64,000 nt of DNA from Peristeroidobacter agariperforans (GTDB taxonomy: Bacteria > Pseudomonadota > Gammaproteobacteria > Steroidobacterales > Steroidobacteraceae). The stretch covers positions 496,001 through 560,000 of the forward strand of contig NZ_RYFW01000003.1 in NCBI RefSeq assembly GCF_004138335.1, read 5' to 3'. The position numbers and the translations under genes are program-made. Under the pieces are notes generated by a model. It was not told the DNA's origin. It searched no databases and was given only the letters and a program-made list of their open reading frames with translations. Each line of letters opens with the position of its first letter. The stretch's first letter is position 1. This document shows positions 26,991 to 35,890 of this stretch, piece by piece.

Positions 26991-27650
26991 ATGAAACGAC
27001 TATGGCGCGATAACGGGCTTTCCCTGGTGCTGTTCGCGCTATTTCTGCTCTTTTGGGCGGGCCAGGCCTGGACCGGCTGGCTCAATGAAGTCGAAGAGCA
27101 ACGCGACCATGGCGCAACGCCACCGAGCTTCGTCGAATATTTGGGCAGCGGCAGTTTCGTGGAGGCGACCGCCGAGAACTGGGAGAGCGAGTTCCTGCAG
27201 ATGTTCGGTTACGTACTATTTACAGTATTTCTTTACCAGCGCGGCTCGGCCGAATCGAAGTCGCCCGACAAGCCCGAAGAAGTGGATCGCGATCCGCGGC
27301 TCAACCGCAGCAAGGATTCACCCGGTCCGGTGAAAACCGGAGGCTGGCGGCTGCGACTTTATGAGAACTCGCTGAGCCTGGCGTTTCTTGCGCTGTTCCT
27401 GGTGTCGTTCATATCCCACGCCATGGGTGGAACAGCGGCATTCAACGAAGAACAGCGTCTGCACGGCGGCGCGGAGATCTCAGTATGGGAGTTCTTCGGC
27501 CACACGCGCTTCTGGTTCCAGTCGTTCCAGAACTGGCAAAGCGAGTTTCTGGCGATCTGGTCCATGGTGGTGTTCAGTATATTTCTGCGGCAGCGGGGCT
27601 CGCCGGAGTCCAAGCCCGTCGATAGTCCGCACAGTCAGACGGGCGAGTGA
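26991..27650 (+). CDS. Membrane protein with two tandem DUF6766-like units
   Basis: 219 residues; GGAGGA 5 nt before ATG 26991 fixes the start. The protein is an internal duplication. LSLVLFALFLLFWAGQAWTG...EEQRDHGA...ENWESEFLQMFGYVLFTVFLYQRGS (residues about 8-85) recurs as LSLAFLALFLVSFISHAMGG...EEQRLHGG...QNWQSEFLAIWSMVVFSIFLRQRGS (about 122-200). Each unit has two membrane helices joined by a loop with a conserved EEQR.HG and NW.SEFL, so four helices in all. The family is uncharacterised. It is divergent from the TrhO-RluA gene and convergent with the YciI gene. Confidence 0.75.
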   Translation: MKRLWRDNGLSLVLFALFLLFWAGQAWTGWLNEVEEQRDHGATPPSFVEYLGSGSFVEATAENWESEFLQMFGYVLFTVFLYQRGSAESKSPDKPEEVDRDPRLNRSKDSPGPVKTGGWRLRLYENSLSLAFLALFLVSFISHAMGGTAAFNEEQRLHGGAEISVWEFFGHTRFWFQSFQNWQSEFLAIWSMVVFSIFLRQRGSPESKPVDSPHSQTGE

Positions 27651-27654
27651 CGCT

Positions 27655-27963
27655 TCAGCCGGTCGGCGGCACTGGATGCGCAGCCATCTCGCCGACCACG
27701 GTTGACCATTCGCGCACGTACCAATGAGTCACCAGTCCGTTCTGGACGTACGGATCCGATTTCGCGAAGTTTTCTGCGACATCCCGGGACTCTCCGCGAA
27801 ACAGAATCACCGCGCCGTCGGTCGGATCGGCCAGGGCTCCGCCCAGGATCATCTCGTGCCGGCCGATCGACTCCCACGCCTTTGTCAAATGGGCTTGCCG
27901 GAACTGCGCCCGCTTTTCCACATAGTCCGCGCCAACTTCGTAGAACAGCAGAAAGTGTTTCAT
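27655..27963 (-). CDS. YciI-family (YCII domain) protein
   Basis: 102 residues from ATG 27963. MKHFLLFYEVGADYVEKRAQ, RHEMILGGALADPTDGAVIL and FAKSDPYVQNGLVTHWYVREW are characteristic of the small ferredoxin-like YCII fold (conserved His/Asp and the SDPYV motif). These cytoplasmic proteins are possible enzymes or sensors with no settled role. The gene converges with the DUF6766 gene (4-bp gap) and is divergent from the GyrI-like gene. Confidence 0.88.
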   Translation of the reverse strand: MKHFLLFYEVGADYVEKRAQFRQAHLTKAWESIGRHEMILGGALADPTDGAVILFRGESRDVAENFAKSDPYVQNGLVTHWYVREWSTVVGEMAAHPVPPTG

Positions 27964-28029
27964 CGTCTGTCTCCGCAGTGTGGATGGGGAACTGTGGCAC
28001 GAATGAGGCGGCGTGGATACAGTCCGGCC

Positions 28030-28641
28030 ATGAACAAGATCGACTACAAGAAAGAGCTCAAGCATCTGTACGCCGCGTCGGCCAAGCAGCCGGCGCTGGT
28101 CGATGTCCCCACGCTGCGTTATCTGCGGATCGATGGCGCCGGCGATCCGAATACGGCGAGCGCGTATCGGGAGGCGGTGGAGTCGCTCTTCAGTCTGGCG
28201 TACACGATCAAGTTCGCGATCAAAAAGGGCGAGGCGGCGATCGACTATGCAGTCATGCCGCTGGAGGGTCTGTGGTGGATGGATGACATGACACAGTTCA
28301 GCGTTGCGCGTAAGGATGAGTGGCAGTGGACGCTGATGATCATGCAGCCGCCGCTCGTGACCGAGCCGCTGGTCGAGTCGTGCAGAGCGGGGCTGGCTCG
28401 AAAGAAAGCGCTACCGGCGCTCGCCAAAGTGGAGTTCGCTGGCTTCGAAGAAGGCAAGGCTGCGCAGATCCTGCACATCGGCCCGTTCAGCGAAGAAGGG
28501 CCGACGATCGCAAAGCTGCACCGCTTTATCGAAGCCCAAGGACTGAAGCTCGCCGGCAAGCATCACGAGATCTACCTGAACGACATCCGCCGGGCTGCGC
28601 CGGATAAATGGAAGACCATCATCCGACAGCCCGCGCAATAG
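28030..28641 (+). CDS. GyrI-like small-molecule-binding domain protein
   Basis: 203 residues. It starts KIDYKKELKHLYAASAKQPA and contains TLRYLRIDGAGDPN, FAIKKGEAAIDYAVMPLEGLWW, ILHIGPFSEEGPTIAKLHRF and HHEIYLNDIRRAAPDKWKTI. These are typical of the stand-alone GyrI-like family (SOUL/GyrI fold) that binds hydrophobic small molecules. There is no DNA-binding domain, and it is presumably cytoplasmic. Divergent from the YciI gene across 66 bp; the two may share control. Confidence 0.85.
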   Translation: MNKIDYKKELKHLYAASAKQPALVDVPTLRYLRIDGAGDPNTASAYREAVESLFSLAYTIKFAIKKGEAAIDYAVMPLEGLWWMDDMTQFSVARKDEWQWTLMIMQPPLVTEPLVESCRAGLARKKALPALAKVEFAGFEEGKAAQILHIGPFSEEGPTIAKLHRFIEAQGLKLAGKHHEIYLNDIRRAAPDKWKTIIRQPAQ

Positions 28642-28645
28642 CAGC

Positions 28646-29359
28646 TCAACGAGCAAACACAGCGGCGATTACGCTGCTGCCGCGGCCGACAGGATCCTTG
28701 CGAATGGCCTTTTCTTCCTCGCCGACTTGCGTGAACAGCGCGTTGAGGCTTTGAGTGAGCACGTGCTGTTCCAGGTCCAGGTCCGGCTTGTTGGTCAGCG
28801 GCAATTGTTTGTAGGCGCTGAGCAGCTGCTGGTACTGGTTGTAGAAGCCGATCTGCCGCAGATTGCTTTGGATGATCGGCAGATACTTCTGTCGCAGCTC
28901 CGCTTCGGTGTGCTGGCGGAAGTAGGCGGTTGCGGCCGTGTCGTTGCCACGCACGATGCCCATCGCATCCGTCAGCGTCATGCTTCGCACCGCGCTGATG
29001 AAAATCCCTTTGGCTTCGACGGCGGCACGCTCGGCGCCCTGGTTCATCAGCTTCTCGATCTGATCGACCTGACCGCCCAGCCCGAACTGTCGCAGCCGCG
29101 AGGCGATCGGCTGCACGGGTTCCGGCAATTTGATGCGGTAGAGGGAGCTGTTCTGATATCCGCCGGCCTTGGACAGCAGATCCGCCGCTCGGGTACTGCT
29201 CAGCTCCAGCGACTCTTTTACCGCGCGCGACAAGGCGGACTGATTGGAATTACCGGCGGTACCCACACCGCTCGACTGCAGAACCTGCGACATCTCCGCG
29301 CACGCGCCCAAACACAAGGTCATGGCAAGCGCCAGTCCCGCAACCAATATTCTCATCAT
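28646..29359 (-). CDS. DUF4197 lipoprotein
   Basis: 237 residues from ATG 29359 (AGGA upstream); frames further upstream lack family features. A lipobox (LALAMTLCLGAC) predicts a lipoprotein. The rest matches DUF4197: SRAVKESLELSSTRAADLLSK, IKLPEPVQPIASRLRQFGLG, AVEAKGIFISAVRSMTLTDAM, GNDTAATAYFRQHTEAEL, and the C-terminal LTQSLNALFTQVGEEEKAIRKDPVGRG broken over two conserved stretches. The family is helical, periplasmic and of unknown function. Convergent with the GyrI-like gene across 4 bp. Confidence 0.88.
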   Translation of the reverse strand: MMRILVAGLALAMTLCLGACAEMSQVLQSSGVGTAGNSNQSALSRAVKESLELSSTRAADLLSKAGGYQNSSLYRIKLPEPVQPIASRLRQFGLGGQVDQIEKLMNQGAERAAVEAKGIFISAVRSMTLTDAMGIVRGNDTAATAYFRQHTEAELRQKYLPIIQSNLRQIGFYNQYQQLLSAYKQLPLTNKPDLDLEQHVLTQSLNALFTQVGEEEKAIRKDPVGRGSSVIAAVFAR

Positions 29360-29436
29360 CTCGGTTCCTGCACACGCACTGGGAAGCCGGATTGTAGCCG
29401 GTGCCCTGGTGCCGAGCAGGAACTTCGTCGCAAGAG

Positions 29437-31866
29437 TTATTCGTACCGCAACGCTGCGGCCGGTCGCCATCTTGCGACTAAATAGACGTGGGCGGCGACG
29501 GTCAACGCACCTATCAGCACCACCACGGCGCCGGCTGCAATCAACAGCCAGGCCTCGATCGACGCGCGCTGCGCGAACCCGTTCAACCACCGCTGCATCA
29601 GCCACGCTCCCAACGGCAGCGCTAGTACGATCGCCACCAGCACGGGGCGCAGGAACTGCCACAGCAACAGCCGCATGATCTCTTGCGTGCCTGCGCCCAT
29701 GGCCTTGCGAATGCCGACCTCCTTGGTGCGCTGCTGGGCCGAGAACACGGACAAGCCAAACAAACCGAGAGAGGCGATGATCAACGCGATTGCGGTGAAG
29801 CTGTTGAACAGCCGCGCCTGTTGTCTCACGTCCGTGTACAGCAGCTCGTAATACTCATCCAGAAACTGGCTCTCGATGGGCCGCGGCTCGCCGATGCGTT
29901 GCCAGAGTCGATTGATCTGGGTGAGCGTTTCTGGGATGGTGCGGCCGTTCAACCGAGCACTGATCATGGCGAGCCGGCTCTGATCCACGAAGTACACCGT
30001 CGGCTGGATCGCTACTCGCAGCGAATCGACCGGAAAATCAGGAATTACTCCGACGATCAGATACTGGAGATTCGGCGACCATTCCTTGATTTTTATGATC
30101 TGCCCGACGGCCTCGTCGGGGCTCGCAAGACCGAGTGCGCGCACAGTAGCTTCGTTGACGATCAGTGCCAATTGTGCAGCGGAAGCCCCATTGGACGGCA
30201 CGGCATCGGTACCGCGATGGCGTGAGAACAATCGACCGGCGAGCGGGTGCAGCCCGTAGAACTCGTGAAAGTCGAAGTCGACGGGCGTGAATTGCAGCGC
30301 TGCTGGTGAGCTGCCGGCACGCTCCGCGGTGAGTTGGATGGTTCCACGGTTGGTCGGTGCGGTATGTGAGCTGGTCACGGCCTCGACTCCGGCGACCTCA
30401 CGCAGAGCTTCCTGGAATCCTTGCCGGACTCCAGCGTCTCTGAACGACAGCAGTAGCACTTGATTGCGATCGATGCGCAATCCTTCATTCAAAGCAAATC
30501 GGGTCTGGCGATGAATGACCGCGGTGGCCAGGATCAGCAGCACCAGGACGCCGAACTGCAGCACGACCAGCAGCTGCCGCACCTTGAAGGAGCCGGCGCT
30601 TCGCACCAGCCCGGTCTTGAGCGCATTGATGGGGCGGAATGCGGACACGAGCATGGCCGGATAAAAGCCCGCCGCGATGCCGATGATGAGGACGGCAGCA
30701 ACGAGAGCGAGCGCGAGCGCCGGGTCTCGCCAGTACTCGAACTGAATCGTCGCTGTGACATCGCCGCCGGGGCTGCGATCCAGCAGGGCATTGAAGTAAG
30801 GCATGAGCAGCTCGACCGCGGCGATTGCAACCAACATCGCAATGGTCACGTGGATCAGCGACTCACCGATAAACTGCACCATCAGATCGCGCCTGCTCGC
30901 GCCCGCGACCTTGCGTACACCGACCTCGACCGCGCGTTGTGATCCCCGGGATGTCATCAAATTCACGAAGTTGATGGCGGCGATCACGACGATCAGTAAG
31001 CCGACGGCCGCAACCGCGTAGACCGTCTTCAGATCCCCAGGCGGTTTGAGTGGAAACTGGCCCGAGGATTTCAGGTGAATGTCAGCGATGGGCAGCACAT
31101 CCACCTGGAGCTGGATGCCGGGCGGGAATTGCTGATGGCGATCGACCAGGCCGGCCATGCGCTCACGCAACGCATGCAGCGATGTCGACGGATCCAAGCT
31201 GAAATAAGTGTGCGCTTCGAACTTGCGGACGTTGAACTCCGGTAGCTGCTGCAGTTCCTGCAGCAGCCGCGCGTTGGATGCAATGGCGGTGAAGCTCAGA
31301 TGCGTGTTGGAGGGCAGATCCTCTATCACGGCGGTGACGCGCATCACGGTGCCGCGGTCCAACTCCAAAGTCTTGCCGATGGGCGTGTCCTCGCCAAAGT
31401 ATTTTCGCGCAGCCTGGCGGGTCAGCACGATGCCATCGGGCGTGCTCAGCGCGGTGGCCAGATCGCCGGCGATCGCGGGCAGCGCAAAGACACGAAAGAA
31501 ATCCGGATCGGCAAAACCCACGGGCTGCTGCGCTTCGAATTCTCCGTGGCGCAGCGCTTTGCGGACGACCCACAGTCGACTGATCGCCTGGATCTCGGGG
31601 AAATCGCTCTGAAGCCAGTCCGAAACCCGGTGATAGGCAGTGCTGAAGGGCGCGGCGGGCGCGCCGGGCACTTGCCGCGTCATCGAGACGCGATAGATAT
31701 TCTCGTGACCCGGGATCAATCGCTCGTAGCTCAACTCCTCACGTACGTACAAGCCCGCGAAGATTCCCGCCGCCAGTCCGATCGCCAGGCCGACGATGTT
31801 GATCGCGGCGTAAAGGCGATTGCGCGACAAGTTGCGAAGCGCCGCGCTCAGATAGTTTCGCCACAC
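29437..31866 (-). CDS. MacB/FtsX-type ABC transporter permease (orphan)
   Basis: 809 residues starting GTG (GGGGA upstream): WRNYLSAALRNLSRNRLYA then a first membrane helix (INIVGLAIGLAAGIFAGLYV). Two periplasmic MacB-like core domains alternate with two FtsX permease blocks. The first block contains AAINFVNLMTSRGSQRAVEVG and VRKVAGASR; the last contains SLGLFGLSVFSAQQRTKEVG and IRKAMGA. This is the usual duplicated permease of the MacB/YknZ-like class, which drives mechanotransmission rather than classic transport. No ATPase or adaptor gene is adjacent, so its partner must lie elsewhere. Confidence 0.88.
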   Translation of the reverse strand: MWRNYLSAALRNLSRNRLYAAINIVGLAIGLAAGIFAGLYVREELSYERLIPGHENIYRVSMTRQVPGAPAAPFSTAYHRVSDWLQSDFPEIQAISRLWVVRKALRHGEFEAQQPVGFADPDFFRVFALPAIAGDLATALSTPDGIVLTRQAARKYFGEDTPIGKTLELDRGTVMRVTAVIEDLPSNTHLSFTAIASNARLLQELQQLPEFNVRKFEAHTYFSLDPSTSLHALRERMAGLVDRHQQFPPGIQLQVDVLPIADIHLKSSGQFPLKPPGDLKTVYAVAAVGLLIVVIAAINFVNLMTSRGSQRAVEVGVRKVAGASRRDLMVQFIGESLIHVTIAMLVAIAAVELLMPYFNALLDRSPGGDVTATIQFEYWRDPALALALVAAVLIIGIAAGFYPAMLVSAFRPINALKTGLVRSAGSFKVRQLLVVLQFGVLVLLILATAVIHRQTRFALNEGLRIDRNQVLLLSFRDAGVRQGFQEALREVAGVEAVTSSHTAPTNRGTIQLTAERAGSSPAALQFTPVDFDFHEFYGLHPLAGRLFSRHRGTDAVPSNGASAAQLALIVNEATVRALGLASPDEAVGQIIKIKEWSPNLQYLIVGVIPDFPVDSLRVAIQPTVYFVDQSRLAMISARLNGRTIPETLTQINRLWQRIGEPRPIESQFLDEYYELLYTDVRQQARLFNSFTAIALIIASLGLFGLSVFSAQQRTKEVGIRKAMGAGTQEIMRLLLWQFLRPVLVAIVLALPLGAWLMQRWLNGFAQRASIEAWLLIAAGAVVVLIGALTVAAHVYLVARWRPAAALRYE

Positions 31867-32023
31867 GGACTGTCCCCATCGATCTGCTCAGTGCTCGCTA
31901 GTCTAAGCGGCCGTGTCGTATGATCAAATCGTGTAAGGATCAATCGGTTAGCAGCAACGGGGAAATCCGGTGCGGGCCTGAGTGTTCGAAATCGAACAGC
32001 TGCGTGCAGGGAGAGGGGATTCG

Positions 32024-33277
32024 ATGCGTAAGCAAGTCACTCGCCGTTGGGTCCTTCAGGGCGCGACCGGTCTCGTGGCAGCGCCTGCATGGGCCGCGAG
32101 CCTGGCGAAGGACGAGCCAGGGCCGGCGCTGAACAACTCGGTCCTCTACGGGCAAAGCTCATTGCCTGTGGGCATTCGCTCGCGTCGGGTCGACAACAAC
32201 AACGGCGCCACTCTGCACATTCTCGAAGCGGGCTTCGCATCGCCTGGCAGACCCTGCGTCGTCTTACTGCACGGCTTTCCCGAGCTCGCATACAGCTGGC
32301 GCTGGCAATTGTTGCCCTTGGCCCGCGCCGGCTTTCATGTGATCGCGCCGGATCTGCGAGGCTACGGTCCCAGCGCGCCCAGCCCAGTCGCGTTTCATGA
32401 CGATCCGGCGCCGTACTCCATGCTCAATCGCGTCGCCGATATCTTGGGATTGGTTCGTGCACTGGGCTACGAGAAGGTCGCTTCGGTGGTTGGGCACGAT
32501 TGGGGAGCCCCCACTGCGCAGTGGTGCGCGCGCTTGCGGCCGGATGTTTTCCAGTCGGTTGTCTCAATGAGCACGCCGTTCCTGGGGACAGCGAGCCTTC
32601 CGCTCCGCTCAGCCGACAAGCCGCGACCCGGCGTAGCTGCGACAGATGTCGACAAAGAGCTCGCCGCGCTTCCGCGTCCTCGCAAGCACTATGCAACGTA
32701 CAGTGCGAGCGAAGCAGCCAATGCGGATATGTGGCATGCCCCGCAAGGTGTCCACGACTTGCTGCGAGCGATGTATCACTTCAAGAGCGCCGACTGGAAG
32801 GGCAACAAGCCGCATCCGCTCAAGTCATGGAGCGCGACGGAACTCGCCCAGATGCCCGAGTACTACATCATGGATCTCGACAAAGGAATCGCCGCAACCG
32901 TGGCGGCGGCGATGCCGTCGAAAGCGCAGATCGCTGCGTGCCAGTGGATGACCGAAGCCGACCTGACCGTGTACAGCACAGAATTCATCCGCACCGGGTT
33001 CCAGGGCGGCCTCAATTACTATCGCATGGGAATGGGCCTGAATCTCAAGGCCTTTGCCGGCCGAACGATCGACGTGCCCGCCTGCTACATCGGCGGCGCT
33101 AGTGAGTGGGCCGTGTATCAGACGCCCGGCGCCTTCGAGGGAATGAACAAGGTGTGCACGCGGTTGCACGGCGTGCACCTGGTGCCCGATGCAGGGCATT
33201 CGCTAGCCGAAGAACAACCCGAAGCGGTCAATCGACTGTTGCTCGATTTCCTTCGGGCAACTGTCGCGAAGTCGTGA
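32024..33277 (+). CDS. Exported epoxide-hydrolase-like alpha/beta hydrolase
   Basis: 417 residues from ATG 32024 (GAGAGGGGA upstream). A twin-arginine-like leader (VTRRWVLQGATGLVAAPAWA) suggests Tat export of a folded protein. The oxyanion motif HGFP (83-86), nucleophile elbow VVGHDWGAP (Asp159), cap-domain tyrosines in LTVYSTEFIRTGFQGGLNYY, and catalytic His in PDAGHSLAEEQ fit epoxide-hydrolase relatives rather than serine esterases. The reaction would be hydrolysis of an epoxide through an Asp ester; substrate unknown. It converges on the RoxA-like operon, where epoxide or terpenoid chemistry could be relevant (inference). Confidence 0.82.
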   Translation: MRKQVTRRWVLQGATGLVAAPAWAASLAKDEPGPALNNSVLYGQSSLPVGIRSRRVDNNNGATLHILEAGFASPGRPCVVLLHGFPELAYSWRWQLLPLARAGFHVIAPDLRGYGPSAPSPVAFHDDPAPYSMLNRVADILGLVRALGYEKVASVVGHDWGAPTAQWCARLRPDVFQSVVSMSTPFLGTASLPLRSADKPRPGVAATDVDKELAALPRPRKHYATYSASEAANADMWHAPQGVHDLLRAMYHFKSADWKGNKPHPLKSWSATELAQMPEYYIMDLDKGIAATVAAAMPSKAQIAACQWMTEADLTVYSTEFIRTGFQGGLNYYRMGMGLNLKAFAGRTIDVPACYIGGASEWAVYQTPGAFEGMNKVCTRLHGVHLVPDAGHSLAEEQPEAVNRLLLDFLRATVAKS

Positions 33278-33282
33278 AGATC

Positions 33283-33310
33283 GAGACGAGCGCCCCGATG
33301 CGCTCGTCTC
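33283..33310. terminator. Bidirectional hairpin between convergent genes
   Basis: An 11-bp perfect stem (GAGACGAGCGC / GCGCTCGTCTC) with the loop CCCGAT fills most of the 53-bp gap between the hydrolase gene and the RoxA-like gene. There is no marked T-run, but position and strength fit a shared terminator. Confidence 0.55.
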
Positions 33311-33330
33311 TGCCGTTGCCTGCGCGAAGA

Positions 33331-35376
33331 TCACAACGTCTTCATATACTCGATCAGAGCCTTGCGTTCGTTATCCGTGAGCACGGAATTGAACGTGTGG
33401 CCGCCATTGCCCTGGCCGAACATATAGCTGTTATAGATCTTGCGCTCTTCGATGTCCGAGTTGGTGATGGTCGGCGGGAACAGCACGTTCCAGGCCAGGA
33501 TCACGTTCCCGTACAGGTTGGTGAGCAAGGCGTCATACCACGAGAGCAGCAGACCGCTCTCCGGGTCGCAGCGTAGATACTGCGATGGGATCGGGTCCAG
33601 GAGCGACGGGCGCTTGCACTGGACCGCGTCATACTTCCAGCCCACTTTCGTCGTGTCGAAGGCCGCCATGCTGGTGTCGTAACCCATGATGGCGCGACCG
33701 GTCTGATCCCAGCGCGGTGTCTTGGACTTACGCTTCCAAAGCGGTTTGCGATCGGCAGGTTTCAGCAACTCCCAGAGATTCGGCACCGAGCCGTTGTGCA
33801 TATACGGCGCTGTCGCCCACACGCCGTACAGCGGCGGAGCCAGATAGCCCAATTCGCGATTGCCGCGAAGATCCGAACGGTTTTGCGGGCCGCAATCGTT
33901 GGCCGTGCCCGCTGTCGTCGGATACCCAAAGAAATTATTGGCGCCCGCGATCTGCACGGCTTCGTTGTTGGTCCGTTGTCGCACCACATCCGTCTGAATG
34001 ATTCGCTGCGGAGTGATATAGGAGGCCATGCCCTCGAGTGCAGGCGTCGCCAGGAAGGCTGGATCGTTCACGTAACGCGGCGCATAGGCGCCGTGGCAAC
34101 TTGCGCAAGAGCCGTTGCCTTCATTCGGCTTCGGCACCGGGTTGTTGCGGTTCGAGGCCCACAGGTTGAGAGTATGAAACAGCACTGCACCTTCTTCGGC
34201 GAGCGTGGTATTGATCGCCGCGGGATACGCAGGCGCCTTCAGGGCTTCGACCCACGTGTTCGCATCCGGTCCGTGTGCACGCATCCACGTTTGCCCGGCT
34301 TCGGAAAGCGGTCCGCCGAGCGAGCCAAACAGACCGAAGGCCGGTGTGTAGAACACCATGTCGACGCGCGGCGCATCCATTGGGAACACACCATCGACGA
34401 ACTTCACCGGACGATGGCCCATGTTCCACCACGCCGGCGTGTCCATGGATGCCGTCGAGCCGGAGGCGAGCACCCCGAGCGCGGTATCGATCGATATCAA
34501 CCCCTCATCCGGAAACAGGAAGGCGAGATTGATGTCACTCGCATTGTTCGTTCCGCGAGTACGGGTCAAGTTCGCAAGCGACGCGAGCGAGGGCAGATAG
34601 CCCAGAGGCACGGCATCGCGCAGGATCAGGTGCAGGTCCTGGAGACTGCTGCCGCTTCCCGGGGTCTGCACGCCATTCGCAGATCCGCTGTGACAGGCAT
34701 GACAGGTGATGCCGATGCGTCCACTCCATGAGCCGTCGGGATTGCGTAGCTGAGTGAACATTTCCGGCAAGCGACCGGTGCCGCCATTGGTGCGGTTCGG
34801 ATCTTCGAAGGGTTTCGGATACGGATTGCGTCCCGTGCCGAACGCCGAGCCATAACGTTCGGCGACCAGTTCGTCAAAGTTATCCGGACGCAGCAGGAAG
34901 CCGTCCCAGCTCATCCACAACGAGTTGTATTGAGCGGCAGTGAGCGTGGCTGCGCCGAACAGCGACTCGGCCGTTGTGGGATTGTTGCCGGTGAAGAGTG
35001 CAGCGACCGTGCGCGAACCGGTGTCGAGCAAGCCATCGCCACGATAGAAGCGTTGGCGCAGTTCGCCGCACGTCTTCGGGTGGCCTGCTTCTTTCACTGC
35101 CACTGGATCGGTGTGGCAGTCCTTCCAGAACGCGTTGAAGGCAACTGCACGACCGGTGCCGATGCCGGGCTGGACCAGCGATCGCGGATCCGGCGGCAAT
35201 ACCGCGGCGTCGGCTTTGCCTTCGCACCAGTCCCAGAGTTGCGAGCCGCCGCGGCTGCTCTTGATGAGGTCCGTGGCAGCTTGAGCGCCGGTCGCGAGAC
35301 CGGCGGACAAACTCAGGACCATAAGAATGGAAGCGCGCGGCACCTTGGCACGCGCCCGGTGTTGGTCTGAACTCAT
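33331..35376 (-). CDS. RoxA/LatA-like diheme c-type cytochrome (candidate polyisoprene-cleaving oxygenase)
   Basis: 681 residues from ATG 35376 (AAGGGGGA upstream), with a signal peptide ending near TGAQAA. Two haem c sites, C225-H-A-C228-H and C424-A-S-C427-H, are 199 residues apart. As I recall, RoxA has CSACH and CASCH sites with the same spacing and a similar 678-residue precursor. DTPAWWNMGHRPVKFVDGVF and APYMHNGSVPNLWELL (MauG-type motif) also fit the RoxA/diheme-peroxidase superfamily. RoxA oxygenases cut rubber double bonds to keto-aldehydes outside the cytoplasm. It follows a molybdenum hydroxylase pair with a 49-bp gap. The substrate here is unproven; a plain diheme peroxidase is the alternative. 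Confidence 0.78.
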   Translation of the reverse strand: MSSDQHRARAKVPRASILMVLSLSAGLATGAQAATDLIKSSRGGSQLWDWCEGKADAAVLPPDPRSLVQPGIGTGRAVAFNAFWKDCHTDPVAVKEAGHPKTCGELRQRFYRGDGLLDTGSRTVAALFTGNNPTTAESLFGAATLTAAQYNSLWMSWDGFLLRPDNFDELVAERYGSAFGTGRNPYPKPFEDPNRTNGGTGRLPEMFTQLRNPDGSWSGRIGITCHACHSGSANGVQTPGSGSSLQDLHLILRDAVPLGYLPSLASLANLTRTRGTNNASDINLAFLFPDEGLISIDTALGVLASGSTASMDTPAWWNMGHRPVKFVDGVFPMDAPRVDMVFYTPAFGLFGSLGGPLSEAGQTWMRAHGPDANTWVEALKAPAYPAAINTTLAEEGAVLFHTLNLWASNRNNPVPKPNEGNGSCASCHGAYAPRYVNDPAFLATPALEGMASYITPQRIIQTDVVRQRTNNEAVQIAGANNFFGYPTTAGTANDCGPQNRSDLRGNRELGYLAPPLYGVWATAPYMHNGSVPNLWELLKPADRKPLWKRKSKTPRWDQTGRAIMGYDTSMAAFDTTKVGWKYDAVQCKRPSLLDPIPSQYLRCDPESGLLLSWYDALLTNLYGNVILAWNVLFPPTITNSDIEERKIYNSYMFGQGNGGHTFNSVLTDNERKALIEYMKTL

Positions 35377-35425
35377 TGGATCCCCCTTGGTTCGCCTCTG
35401 AACCGAGACTGGTTGTCGATCATCT

Positions 35426-35890
35426 TTATCCGATCGCGGCCGCGGCTCGTTTGATCGCAGCTCGAATGCGTACATACGTGCCGCAGCGGCAAACGTTCTC
35501 TGACATCGCGGCGTCGATCTCCGCGTCCGTTGGATTCGAGTTCTGTGCGAGCAGCCGAACTGCGGTCATGATCTGACCCGGCTGACAGAACCCGCATTGG
35601 GCGACATCTTCATCGATCCACGCTTGTTGAACCGGGTGCAGCACGTCGCCATTCGCGAGCCCCTCGATCGTGGTGATCTGTTGATTGCCGATGCTCTGGA
35701 TCGGCACGATGCAAGGACGCGCGACGTTGCCGCCGATGTGACTCGTGCAGGCGCCGCAGATACCTACGCCGCAACCGTACTTGGGACCGGTGATCCCGAG
35801 CAGATCGCGCAGTACATACAACAGCGGCATGTCTGCCGGCGCGTCGACGACGCGTTCTTCACCATTCACCGTCAAGGTGTAAACGGGCAT
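35426..35890 (-). CDS. [2Fe-2S] small subunit of a molybdenum hydroxylase (IorA/OxiA-like)
   Basis: 154 residues. Two [2Fe-2S] clusters are encoded: the plant-ferredoxin type C40-x4-C45-x2-C48 with C60, and the helical type C99-x2-C102 with C134 and C136 (QCGFCQPGQIM ... CRCGTY). This is the electron-transfer subunit of xanthine-oxidase-family enzymes of the two-subunit isoquinoline 1-oxidoreductase type. Its ATG overlaps the stop of the large-subunit gene by one base (TGATG), so translation is coupled. The RoxA-like cytochrome follows it. Confidence 0.93.
   Translation of the reverse strand: MPVYTLTVNGEERVVDAPADMPLLYVLRDLLGITGPKYGCGVGICGACTSHIGGNVARPCIVPIQSIGNQQITTIEGLANGDVLHPVQQAWIDEDVAQCGFCQPGQIMTAVRLLAQNSNPTDAEIDAAMSENVCRCGTYVRIRAAIKRAAAAIG

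Noticed and set aside
29437-31866. A complete MacAB-type efflux system
   Set aside because: Neither an ATPase nor a periplasmic adaptor gene is adjacent; only the permease is present.
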